A DNA stretch of 6,405 nucleotides from Clostridia bacterium (GTDB taxonomy: Bacteria > Bacillota > Clostridia > Oscillospirales > CAG-272): NCBI GenBank assembly GCA_017452215.1, contig JAFTMU010000379.1, positions 1 to 6,405 on the forward strand. Reading direction: 5' to 3'. How positions within the stretch are numbered: the stretch's first letter is position 1; each line of letters opens with the position of its first letter. The notes beneath the pieces are model-generated. The model did not search any database. It saw only the letters and a list, made by a program, of their open reading frames with translations, and was not told where the DNA came from. The translations under genes were made by a program, and so were the position numbers. Positions 1-6,390 of this stretch are shown piece after piece.

Positions 1-1
1 C

Positions 2-394
2 ATCAAGGTGTCAGTCCCGTTCAGCCTGTCAACCGCATCTCTTCTCGTCACGGTGGTCACACTGCTCATAGGGCAGAAGATCTCCCTCATGACCGGCTTT
101 TTCGGTTTCCTTTTGACTCTGATCCTTTTGGCGATCTTTGATATCGTTTCCTTGAAGGAGGAAATGCGTATCAGCAATAATAGGCCTCGCTCCACCTTCC
201 TTTCCACCTGTTATTCTTATCTGCTTCCGTTTGCCTTCTTCGGGGTGGCGGTAGTGAGTAGCGTATTTGGCTTTGACATTCTTTTATCTTATCTTTTCGG
301 CGGTGCGGTATTTGCGCTTCTCGGCATTCCGCACGTCTTAAAAATCAAAAGCAAAATGGAGGATCTCTTTATAGATCTCGAAATGGTGAATTGA
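2..394 (+). CDS. C-terminal part of an unrecognised multi-pass membrane protein (5' end outside window)
   Basis: The reading frame is open from the left edge. A GTG at 8 could be a start, but no upstream sequence remains to show a ribosome binding site, so this is most likely the tail of a longer protein. Counting from that GTG, hydrophobic stretches at about residues 5-22, 29-48, 69-88 and 91-110 look like four membrane segments. A polar loop (about 49-66, KEEMRISNNRPRS) separates the second and third. The C-terminus (KIKSKMEDLFIDLEMVN) is charged. I see no catalytic motif and recognise no family. A transporter permease tail is possible, but that is only a guess from topology. The stop lies 1 nt before the next start, which points to an operon with translational coupling. 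It may form the membrane part of whatever handles the exported proteins downstream. Confidence 0.75.
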   Translation: MKVSVPFSLSTASLLVTVVTLLIGQKISLMTGFFGFLLTLILLAIFDIVSLKEEMRISNNRPRSTFLSTCYSYLLPFAFFGVAVVSSVFGFDILLSYLFGGAVFALLGIPHVLKIKSKMEDLFIDLEMVN

Positions 395-395
395 T

Positions 396-2855
396 ATGAA
401 AAAGAAAAATATAGCGATCCTTTTGCTCTTGCCTTATGTCATTGCGCTCCTTGGCGTGATTGCGGTCAACATCACGTTCAAGGCGTTCCAAAATGACATT
501 TCGCATATTGAGTGGGAGTATGGCGACACGGTGACCTATCAGATCAGGGAAAACGCCCGCTACCCTCTGCAAGCAACAGGGATCAATGCATCCAACCTTC
601 CTCTGGCAGAGGGGAACACGCTTGTCTGGTCGGTCAAAAATTCCGACGGCGCCGAGGAGCCCCACGCCGAAATCATAGAGGAAAACGGTCAGTATTATCT
701 CGTTCCCATCAGCGAGGGCAACGTTATCATCACGTGCTCCAACCAAAAGGGAAACGTGACCCGCAAGACCGAGGGCATCGTCTATCTGAACAGCGTTATT
801 TATCTGGAAAGCGAGATACAAAGCTCCCAGAACAATATCGACCCCAACGTTTATTACGGGGAATACGACTTAAAGGACGGCAAAAAGGTTCGGGCGCAGG
901 TCAAATTCAAGGTCGTTTCCGTCCCCGCCTCCATGGAGGTAGAGGCAAAGACCACCCCCAATATCTCTTTTGACCGTAAAACAGGCATTCTGACGGTTAA
1001 GGGACACGGTCCTGCAACGCTGACCCTTACGGGAGGAAAAGAGGAGGATAACACCAAGACCTCACGGACCTATTCCTACCAAATCGTTGACGAGGGCGTC
1101 AACGTCTACACCTACGAGGACCTTCTGAATTGCACCAATCTCTCCAAGGAGGGGGAGGTCGTGGTTCTGCGCAAATCCTTCGATACCTACAAAAACACCT
1201 ATTATTTCAACAGCAACGGCGAGATCACAGGAAAAAAGGCAAATAACGTGGAATGCTTCGGTGTTTACGATGCGAACCTTGGCAAATGTCTATTTTCCGA
1301 TGAGGAGATTTATTGGTTTCATACCACCTATAACCGCTCCTATATTGACCAGTGGAACGCCTTTGCCAAAAGCAACGGCAAATACAGGGAGATCTCGGAT
1401 ATCGTCAACGTGGGGATCCACGTACAAAAGGATTTCTACGGCAACGGATACACCATCAATCTCCACAACCTGACCTTTCCCACCGACGGCTATCTTGGCG
1501 CAGACAAGGAAACGGGTCAGGATGTCTGGATCCCCGAATTGAGCGATACGGATAAGTTCCGTGGCCCCTTGTCCTTCTATACGCTGGGCGACCCCAACGA
1601 TATGCCTCTGATCACCGCTTACGGACAGGATAATATCGGCATGTACGTTGACGGAAACAATATCAAGGTCAACGATATCAACATCAGGAACTGCGACGTT
1701 GGAAACAGCTTTTCCAATCTCGAAACGGTAGGCACCGTTCTGGAGATCAACGGCGATAACGTCACCGTTTCCAATTCCGTCCTGCAATACGGCAGGAACA
1801 TCATTCGTGCTTATTCCTCTCACAATACCCGCATCGAAAATTGCTTGATCGAAAACGCCATGAACTTTTTGGTCATGCTGGGCTCTTACGAGTACGCTGA
1901 CATCGATGGCTCCAAGACCTTTACCTTCCCCGATCCCGATCAACCGGGTAAAAGTGTTCGCATGACTCTGGACGACTATTTAGCCGTTTTGAGGGATGAC
2001 GGGCATCCGAAGAACGGAAACGATGCCTTGAATGCGTTTTTGGAAGGCTCCTATACCGACGCAGAACAAATGCGCAGCATTCTGCAAGCCTTGCAGGATG
2101 CCCTCAATGCTTCCGTAGATAAGACGCTCGGAGGCTCTGTGGAGATCAAGGACACGCTCTTTTACCGTAGCGGCATTGCCTCCATCGCTCTTGAATCCGC
2201 CTTCAACGGGCCCTTCCTTTACACCCCCTCTCCGTCGATGATCAACGACCTTTTCAGTGCCGTTACCTTGGAGGGCAAGCCGTTGGTTCCTCTGACCCCC
2301 ACCAATGTCTCCGGCGCCAGCCGCCCCGTGGAGCTGAAGATCACGGGATCCACCAAGTTCTACGATTACAAAACTCGGGAGGATCTTGATCTTTCGGGCT
2401 TGATCGACGAGAACATTTCCCCGATCATTCAGAGAATATTGGAAAAGATTCCGGAAATGGCGGATAAAAACATCCAAATCACCATTGACGATATTTTTCC
2501 GCTCAAATCCATGCTGTACCGTGATGCGGCAAAGATTGGCAGCTCCTATGCCAATGGAGGCAGCACGTACGTTAATATTCCCATTGCCTTCTATGGCGGT
2601 GGCTTGAACCTTTCCACCGTTTCCTTTGAGGGCTTGGAAAATGCCGACGTTATGAACGATGCTCTTGCCGTCGATTGGATAGGGGAGTATACCGAAATGG
2701 CGGGCGGAGGCACCTTCCAGGCAGCCAAGGGAATGATGCAGAAGATGGTCACCGTTGTTGCGGGATTCGATCCCTTCCGCTTTGTTTGCTACAAGGGGAA
2801 CGGATATCTGTTTGGAGAGCTACCCACCGTAGAAGAGCTACGGTCAAATAATTAA
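396..2855 (+). CDS. Exported or membrane-anchored protein with Ig-like domains and a parallel beta-helix
   Basis: This encodes 819 residues. The N-terminus (MKKKNIAILLLLPYVIALL) is a basic stretch plus hydrophobic core, so a signal peptide or signal anchor. There is no lipobox and no obvious cleavage site. Residues about 36-135 and 165-232 resemble bacterial Ig-like (BIG2-type) beta domains, with runs such as LVWSVKNSDG, GNVIITCSNQKG and GILTVKGHGPATLTLTG. YTYEDLLNC (238-246) followed by a beta-rich stretch resembles the lead-in of many beta-helix proteins. Residues about 335-500 carry short repeated rungs (DFYGNGYTINLHNLTF, DGNNIKVNDINIRNCDVG, NGDNVTVSNSVLQYG, HNTRIENCLIENAMNF) typical of a right-handed parallel beta-helix. 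A further rung (GGSVEIKDTLFYRSGIASIAL) appears at 579-598, after an insertion. There is no LPXTG signal or C-terminal membrane segment. I see no convincing active site, so enzyme versus adhesin or scaffold is unresolved. The start ATG is supported by GGTGA at 384-388 and near-contact with the preceding gene. The fold assignment is inferred by eye from repeat pattern. Confidence 0.85.
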   Translation: MKKKNIAILLLLPYVIALLGVIAVNITFKAFQNDISHIEWEYGDTVTYQIRENARYPLQATGINASNLPLAEGNTLVWSVKNSDGAEEPHAEIIEENGQYYLVPISEGNVIITCSNQKGNVTRKTEGIVYLNSVIYLESEIQSSQNNIDPNVYYGEYDLKDGKKVRAQVKFKVVSVPASMEVEAKTTPNISFDRKTGILTVKGHGPATLTLTGGKEEDNTKTSRTYSYQIVDEGVNVYTYEDLLNCTNLSKEGEVVVLRKSFDTYKNTYYFNSNGEITGKKANNVECFGVYDANLGKCLFSDEEIYWFHTTYNRSYIDQWNAFAKSNGKYREISDIVNVGIHVQKDFYGNGYTINLHNLTFPTDGYLGADKETGQDVWIPELSDTDKFRGPLSFYTLGDPNDMPLITAYGQDNIGMYVDGNNIKVNDINIRNCDVGNSFSNLETVGTVLEINGDNVTVSNSVLQYGRNIIRAYSSHNTRIENCLIENAMNFLVMLGSYEYADIDGSKTFTFPDPDQPGKSVRMTLDDYLAVLRDDGHPKNGNDALNAFLEGSYTDAEQMRSILQALQDALNASVDKTLGGSVEIKDTLFYRSGIASIALESAFNGPFLYTPSPSMINDLFSAVTLEGKPLVPLTPTNVSGASRPVELKITGSTKFYDYKTREDLDLSGLIDENISPIIQRILEKIPEMADKNIQITIDDIFPLKSMLYRDAAKIGSSYANGGSTYVNIPIAFYGGGLNLSTVSFEGLENADVMNDALAVDWIGEYTEMAGGGTFQAAKGMMQKMVTVVAGFDPFRFVCYKGNGYLFGELPTVEELRSNN

Positions 2856-2861
2856 GATACC

Positions 2862-2870
2862 AAAGGGTGA
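2862..2870 (+). promoter_or_regulatory. Ribosome binding site that fixes the lipoprotein start at ATG 2876
   Basis: AAAGGGTGA lies 5 nt before ATG 2876. An in-frame GTG at 2867 is inside this Shine-Dalgarno sequence and has no site of its own. The ATG at 2876 is therefore the better start, and it gives a standard lipoprotein signal peptide beginning MKKKILL. Confidence 0.8.
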
Positions 2871-2875
2871 AAAAC

Positions 2876-4558
2876 ATGAAAAAGAAAATTTTGTTGGTCC
2901 TGTGCCTTCTCTCGGCATTGTTGACTCTCACACTTGCCTCCTGCGCATCGGGAGGACCTGCGGTCATTGACATTGCAGGCATGAGCGTCAAGTATCTCGA
3001 CGATGGCTCCGGAATTCAGGTCACCATCAATTACGTAGACGATATGGAGGATCCCTCCGTGTTCGTCATTCCCATGTCTCTTGATGAATTCAAGGGTGAC
3101 AAGGGAGAACAGGGAGAGAAGGGCGAGCAGGGATTTAGCATTCAAGAGATCCTTGTGGATAGCTCCGTGGAGGGACAAAAGACCCTGACACCGATCCTCG
3201 AGGACGGAACCGAGAAGGGCAAGGCGCTGGAATCCTTCATTGTCAAGGACGGCGTTTCCATTCTGTCCGTTACCCGTGTGGATCTGGACGACGGTCCCTA
3301 CCTGCGCATCACCTTCTCCGAAAAGGATGCGGAAACGGGCGAATACGTATACGTGGACCGTCCTCTCCCCAAGGGAGACAAGGGCGATAAGGGCATCGGC
3401 ATCGATCCCACAAGCTTTACCTATTCCACCAACCCTGAAACGGGCGTCACCAAGGTCACCTTTAAGCTGGATGATCCCGACGGCACCCCCGTGGAATTTT
3501 ACGTCAATCCCGGTAAGGACGGCGTAGGCTTGACAGGCGAAGTTCTCACCGAGGATTGGATCGACGAGGAGACCGACCGTGTCATCGGCACCATCCTCAA
3601 ATTCGTGCTGGACACCGATCCCACTACCACAACGGGCGAGGTCCGCATCAAGAACGGCGTAGGATTTACGGGCGAGGTCAAGATCGAGGAGCTTACCGAT
3701 GAAAACGGCAAGCGCACAGGGCAAAAGATCCAATTTTACAAAACGGACGGAACCCTGTCCGATATCATCCAGGTCATGGACGGCTTGGACGGCTCTTTCA
3801 TCGAGGATATCGCCAGCGAGCATCTTGAGGGTGGCATTACCCGTGTTACGGTTACCCTCAGCGACGGCACCACCAAGACCTTTGACATCAAGGGCGTTTC
3901 CAAGGTGGACCAAAAGACCGACGAGGATGGCAATATCATTCTGATCTTCAAGGATGCCGAGGGAAAAAATATCTCCGAGGTTCTTATCAAGAAGCCCAAG
4001 GAGGTAGTTGACATCGTCGCCACCGACGACGGCACCAATTATGTGATCACCATCACGTACAGCGATGCCCCCAATTCCCCCATCACTTATACCTTGGCAA
4101 AGCCCAATTCCTGGCATCAGGGAGAGGACACCCCCGGTAACGATTTCGGCAACGCAGGAGATTACTTCTTCGATAAGACCAACGCCGTGATCTATCACAA
4201 GAGATGGAACGAGCTGAAGCAAAAATACACCTGGGAGGAGATCATCGATTTCTACGATTTCAACAATCCCTCCACCATCTACTTCTACATCGATCCTGCA
4301 TTGGGAGAAAAATGGGATCCCGACAGCATCTTTGCCGAATGCGGTACGTATTATGACGAAACAAGACTCCACATCGGGCAAAGCTATTCCAGCTACGGCA
4401 CACAGTACGCCATTCCCGTTCCGCAAAGGGAGGGCTACCGCTTCCTTGGTTGGTACACCACCCGTACCCCCAACGCTACCAACGCTCCCTTTACCGATCT
4501 GACCGTGGTATCTGCCACCGAGCTGAAGCTTTATCCCGTCTGGGAGAAAATATCTTAA
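2876..4558 (+). CDS. Surface lipoprotein: tandem beta-unit stalk with collagen-like linkers and a C-terminal InlB B-type repeat
   Basis: This encodes 560 residues from ATG 2876. The signal peptide ends in a classical lipobox (LASC, Cys23), so the mature protein should be lipidated and held on the outer face of the membrane. Residues about 30-411 form a series of degenerate units of roughly 35-45 residues. Each has a beta-hairpin-like core (such as ITRVTVTLSDGTTKTFDIKG or YVITITYSDAPNSPITYTL), and glycine-rich links join them. The links include collagen-like triplets GDKGEQGEKGEQG (74-86) and GDKGDKGIG (167-175), and the related GKDGVGLTGE and KNGVGFTGE. Residues about 413-455 (WHQG...GDYFFDKTNAVIYHK...W) resemble a short module often seen after collagen-like fibre segments. 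The last 70 residues (REGYRFLGWYTT...LYPVWEK) match the InlB B repeat (Flg_new-type) fold found in Firmicutes surface proteins. The whole reads as an anchored stalk with a C-terminal tip. No enzyme motif is seen. It follows the beta-helix gene by 20 nt and precedes a terminator-like hairpin. Confidence 0.92.
   Translation: MKKKILLVLCLLSALLTLTLASCASGGPAVIDIAGMSVKYLDDGSGIQVTINYVDDMEDPSVFVIPMSLDEFKGDKGEQGEKGEQGFSIQEILVDSSVEGQKTLTPILEDGTEKGKALESFIVKDGVSILSVTRVDLDDGPYLRITFSEKDAETGEYVYVDRPLPKGDKGDKGIGIDPTSFTYSTNPETGVTKVTFKLDDPDGTPVEFYVNPGKDGVGLTGEVLTEDWIDEETDRVIGTILKFVLDTDPTTTTGEVRIKNGVGFTGEVKIEELTDENGKRTGQKIQFYKTDGTLSDIIQVMDGLDGSFIEDIASEHLEGGITRVTVTLSDGTTKTFDIKGVSKVDQKTDEDGNIILIFKDAEGKNISEVLIKKPKEVVDIVATDDGTNYVITITYSDAPNSPITYTLAKPNSWHQGEDTPGNDFGNAGDYFFDKTNAVIYHKRWNELKQKYTWEEIIDFYDFNNPSTIYFYIDPALGEKWDPDSIFAECGTYYDETRLHIGQSYSSYGTQYAIPVPQREGYRFLGWYTTRTPNATNAPFTDLTVVSATELKLYPVWEKIS
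2963..4108 (+). repeat. Degenerate protein-level tandem repeats (stalk of the lipoprotein)
   Basis: About eight or nine units can be aligned by eye at the protein level. Each has the pattern Ile/Val - Asp-rich turn with Gly - alternating hydrophobics - SDG-like turn - hydrophobic strand - Gly-containing linker. Linkers occur near nucleotides 3095-3133, 3374-3400, around 3510 (PGKDGVG), around 3650 (IKNGVGFTGE), around 3780 (MDGLDG) and around 3890 (IKGVSK). The DNA is not obviously repeated, so the duplication is old or the units have diverged under selection. Confidence 0.6.
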
Positions 4559-4567
4559 AAAACACGC

Positions 4568-4602
4568 CCCCGACCGCACCGTATCGTAACCTGCGGTCGG
4601 GG
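4568..4602 (+). terminator. Strong GC hairpin, probable (possibly bidirectional) intrinsic terminator
   Basis: The 11-nt arms CCCCGACCGCA (4568-4578) and TGCGGTCGGGG (4592-4602) pair perfectly around a 13-nt loop. It starts 9 nt after the lipoprotein stop. Downstream on the + strand there is only a weak T-rich tract (ATTCTT). Read on the - strand, the hairpin is followed by a better T run, from the A run at about 4556-4562. It probably ends or attenuates the upstream transcript. Because vanY shows no promoter of its own, partial read-through is possible. Confidence 0.6.
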
Positions 4603-4620
4603 ATTCTTGATCAAGGACCA

Positions 4621-4627
4621 AAGGAGG
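4621..4627 (+). promoter_or_regulatory. Strong ribosome binding site of the VanY-family gene
   Basis: AAGGAGG lies 7 nt before ATG 4635 and fixes that start. I see no recognisable -35/-10 pair in the short gap between the hairpin and this site. Confidence 0.85.
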
Positions 4628-4634
4628 AAGTGAT

Positions 4635-5492
4635 ATGAAAGCACGCATCAAGCAAGGAATCGCCTGGGCGCTCTCCATAGCGCTTCTTCTGTCCGTTACC
4701 GTCTTTTTCGCCTTGCGTAGCGACGTAGGCTTGTGGATCGAGCAGACGATGGACGTGCCGCCCCCCATGGACCTTACCCCTCTGTCCGAGTCCCCAAAGG
4801 GGAGGACGTGGAGCATAGAGGAGCTGTGTGCTTTGGAAAAGGTCAGCGCTTCTTCATTGATGATGCTGGTCAACGCCACGCACCCCTTGCCAAAGGAGTA
4901 TGAGCCAACCTTGACCGAATACAACGGAGCGCAAATGCACCCCTTGATGGTGGATGCTTACGTGGCGCTTCGGGACGAGGTGCAGCGGCGCACAGGCGTG
5001 CGTATCTACGTATCCAGCGACTACCGCACCGCCGAGGAGCAGAAGAAGATCCTTGCCGAAAGTGCATCAGGAACCGCAGCCCCCTTGGGATGCAGTGAGC
5101 ACGAGGCAGGCGTCGCCCTGGACGTTTATGCGCCGTATTACGCAGGCAGGGAGTTCCTGAAATCTCCCGCAGGCAGGGAGGTCAACCGCATTTGCGGTGA
5201 CTACGGCTTTGTGATCCGCTATGCACGGGACAAGGAGGTGATCACAGGGATCCTGTACGAACCGTGGCACTTGCGCTACGTGGGCGCTCCCCATGCCGCT
5301 TTGATGATGGAGCAGGACGTGACCTTGGAGGAGTACGTGGAGCTTTTCGCTCCCGAGGTCTGGTACAAGAGCGGAGACTATCTCATTCTGCGCACGGCAA
5401 AAAAGGAGATCACACTGCCATGGGAGTGGGAAAGCGCTCACGTCTCTCCCGATAATACGGGATATACCTTTTTTACAGTAAAAATTTCATAA
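4635..5492 (+). CDS. VanY-family zinc D-alanyl-D-alanine carboxypeptidase, membrane-anchored
   Basis: This encodes 285 residues. Residues about 8-27 are a hydrophobic signal anchor, which places the enzyme outside the membrane. The family removes the terminal D-Ala from peptidoglycan stem peptides. The catalytic core runs from about residue 95 to 220. SSDYRT (127-132) carries the family arginine (Arg131). SEHEAGVALD (154-163) is the SxHxxGxAxD zinc motif with ligands His156 and Asp163. EPWHLRYVG (209-217) supplies catalytic Glu209 and the third zinc ligand His212. All core residues are present, so the enzyme should be active. About 60 residues follow the core; the last 45 or so (WYKSGDYLILRTAKKE...) look like a small beta-rich tail of unknown role. 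Nothing nearby (no VanS/VanR, VanH, VanA or VanX) suggests a glycopeptide resistance cluster, so a housekeeping wall-remodelling role is more likely. It lies between a hairpin and the rplU promoter. The assignment to the broader LAS/VanY (peptidase M15B) family is firm, but the exact substrate (D,D- versus L,D-peptide bond) is not. Confidence 0.93.
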   Translation: MKARIKQGIAWALSIALLLSVTVFFALRSDVGLWIEQTMDVPPPMDLTPLSESPKGRTWSIEELCALEKVSASSLMMLVNATHPLPKEYEPTLTEYNGAQMHPLMVDAYVALRDEVQRRTGVRIYVSSDYRTAEEQKKILAESASGTAAPLGCSEHEAGVALDVYAPYYAGREFLKSPAGREVNRICGDYGFVIRYARDKEVITGILYEPWHLRYVGAPHAALMMEQDVTLEEYVELFAPEVWYKSGDYLILRTAKKEITLPWEWESAHVSPDNTGYTFFTVKIS

Positions 5493-5519
5493 AAAACAGC
5501 AGAAAAAATCAAAAAAACA
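5491..5519 (+). promoter_or_regulatory. A-rich tract, UP-element-like, upstream of the rplU promoter
   Basis: Phased A runs (AAAAAA, AAAAAA, AAAAAAA) lie directly upstream of the -35 box. Such tracts commonly bind the RNA polymerase alpha C-terminal domain at ribosomal promoters. The call is by composition only. Confidence 0.5.
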
Positions 5520-5520
5520 C

Positions 5521-5550
5521 TTGACAAACACTTGCAAAACGTGCTATAAT
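5521..5550 (+). promoter_or_regulatory. Sigma-A (sigma-70 type) promoter of rplU - prp - rpmA
   Basis: A consensus -35 TTGACA (5521-5526) and consensus -10 TATAAT (5545-5550) are separated by 18 bp, with an extended -10 TG at 5542-5543. Transcription should begin near 5556-5558. Two perfect hexamers, the extended -10 and the A-rich upstream tract suggest a very strong promoter, as expected for ribosomal protein genes. Confidence 0.92.
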
Positions 5551-5555
5551 AATAT

Positions 5556-5638
5556 GCCGCTTGAAAAAGGCTTTTTTAAGTGTGTCCAAATGACACCGCC
5601 TTCTATCAGCGAGTCTATCAGAAAGAGAGGTGCTTTTC
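5556..5638 (+). ncRNA. Structured 5' leader of rplU, probable L21 leader (autoregulatory)
   Basis: About 80 nt lie between the predicted transcription start and the rplU start. A stem can form between about 5560-5567 and 5573-5580 (CTTGAAAA with TTTTTAAG, one G-U pair). A second hairpin is GTGTC (5582-5586) with GACAC (5592-5596) around the loop CAAAT. The Shine-Dalgarno AGAGAGGTG follows at 5624-5632. Firmicutes rplU genes commonly carry an L21 leader RNA thought to bind L21 and repress its own operon. The position and structure fit, but I could not compare with the family model, so identity is inferred. The segment GACACC could pair either in the second hairpin or (CACC, 5594-5597) with GGTG of the ribosome binding site. 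Confidence 0.55.
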
Positions 5639-5950
5639 GTGTTTGCAGTTATCGAAACCGGCGGAAAGCAGTACAAAGTAATCGAGCAGGACATTATTTT
5701 TGTTGAAAAGCTCGACGTCAACGAAGGAGACGAGATCGTATTCGACAGCGTTAAGGCTCTGTCCAACGACAACGGCTTCAAGGTTGGTACACCCGTAGTT
5801 GAGGGTGCCAAGGTTACTGCCAAGGTTCTCAAAAACGGCAAGAACAAGAAGATCTATGTTCTTAAGTACAAGCCGAAGAAGAACGAAAAGAAGAAGATCG
5901 GTCACAGACAACCGTTCACTAAGGTTCAGATCGTAAAGATCGAGGGCTGA
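5639..5950 (+). CDS. rplU: Large subunit ribosomal protein L21 (bL21)
   Basis: This encodes 103 residues, the usual L21 length. The N-terminus [14 protein letters not shown] and the signature GHRQPFT (88-94), preceded by the basic segment [11 protein letters not shown], are diagnostic. L21 binds 23S rRNA in the 50S subunit. The chosen start is GTG 5639, because it gives the canonical N-terminus and sits 6 nt after AGAGAGGTG (5624-5632). An in-frame GTG at 5630 overlaps that ribosome binding site and would add three residues not found in the family. It is the first gene after the strong promoter and leader, and is followed by prp and rpmA in the classic Firmicutes order. Confidence 0.98.
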   Translation: MFAVIETGGKQYKVIEQDIIFVEKLDVNEGDEIVFDSVKALSNDNGFKVGTPVVEGAKVTAKVLKNGKNKKIYVLKYKPKKNEKKKIGHRQPFTKVQIVKIEG

Positions 5951-5969
5951 TTCTTTTCAGTCAACTGAC

Positions 5970-6332
5970 ATGACGAAAATCGTGTTTTTCAGAAGCGGCG
6001 GAGTGTTCTACGGCTTCGAGGAGCAGGGTCACGCAGGGTACGGAGAAGCAGGCGACGACATTTTGTGTGCGGCGATCTCCTCCATGACAATGTTTCTCAT
6101 CAATACCATCGAGGTTTCATACGCTTCCTCGGTCGATTATGAAATCGACGAGGGCGCCACGAGGATTCGGGTGCGTGCCAAAGCGGCGCTTCCCGAGTTT
6201 GAGTCGGATGATTACAAGCGCTATGCAGTCTCGGGAATCATGATGGGTTACTACTGTCAGCTCGGTGATATGCTCGAGGAGTACGGCGATTATCTTGACG
6301 TATCCGTCATTGATAAGCCTTACGAGGAATAA
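5970..6332 (+). CDS. prp: Ribosomal-processing cysteine protease Prp (YsxB family)
   Basis: This encodes 120 residues, close to the usual size of about 105-120. Prp cleaves the N-terminal extension from ribosomal protein L27 in Firmicutes and their relatives, an essential step in Staphylococcus aureus. The conserved GHAGYGEAGDDILCAAIS segment (20-37) holds the catalytic His21 and Cys33. It lies between rplU and rpmA, which is the standard location. The ATG at 5970 gives the expected N-terminus (MTKIVFFRSGG). No clear Shine-Dalgarno precedes it, so translation may depend on ribosomes coming from rplU 19 nt upstream. That would keep the protease at low level relative to L21 and L27. Confidence 0.97.
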   Translation: MTKIVFFRSGGVFYGFEEQGHAGYGEAGDDILCAAISSMTMFLINTIEVSYASSVDYEIDEGATRIRVRAKAALPEFESDDYKRYAVSGIMMGYYCQLGDMLEEYGDYLDVSVIDKPYEE

Positions 6333-6379
6333 TTCTTCCGCAACCCCACAAGGATTTCAACCGAAATCGAAAAAAATTA

Positions 6380-6384
6380 GGAGG
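6380..6384 (+). promoter_or_regulatory. Strong ribosome binding site of rpmA
   Basis: GGAGG lies 6 nt before ATG 6391 and 9 nt before ATG 6394. Both spacings are usable, so it does not decide between the two adjacent start codons. Confidence 0.85.
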
Positions 6385-6390
6385 ATAAGA

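Noticed and set aside
1290..1943. A 217-codon - strand open frame inside the beta-helix gene
   Set aside because: It is antisense to a gene with a clear signal sequence and repeat pattern, and its composition is a mirror of that gene. The same holds for the frame at 1980-2477.
2852..4924. A very long open frame on the - strand (690 codons) opposite the lipoprotein gene
   Set aside because: It lies antisense to a convincing lipoprotein gene and part of vanY, starts with TTG, and its sequence is rich in Val, Gly, Ile, Leu and Asp as expected from mirroring GAC/GAT/ACC-rich codons. It has no recognisable domain, so it is a codon-bias shadow.
5470..5484. TTTTTAC-A-GTAAAAA palindrome at the end of vanY, considered as a terminator
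   Set aside because: The stem is AT-only apart from one pair and has a one-base centre, so as RNA it would be very weak. It is not followed by a proper T run. No intrinsic terminator is evident between vanY and the rplU promoter.
4635..5492. Part of a glycopeptide (vancomycin) resistance cluster
   Set aside because: No VanR/VanS, VanH, ligase or VanX neighbours are present. VanY-family enzymes are common in wall metabolism, so the family name alone does not imply resistance.
5630..5632. GTG 5630 as the rplU start
   Set aside because: It overlaps the ribosome binding site and adds residues outside the L21 family. GTG 5639 gives the canonical N-terminus with correct spacing.
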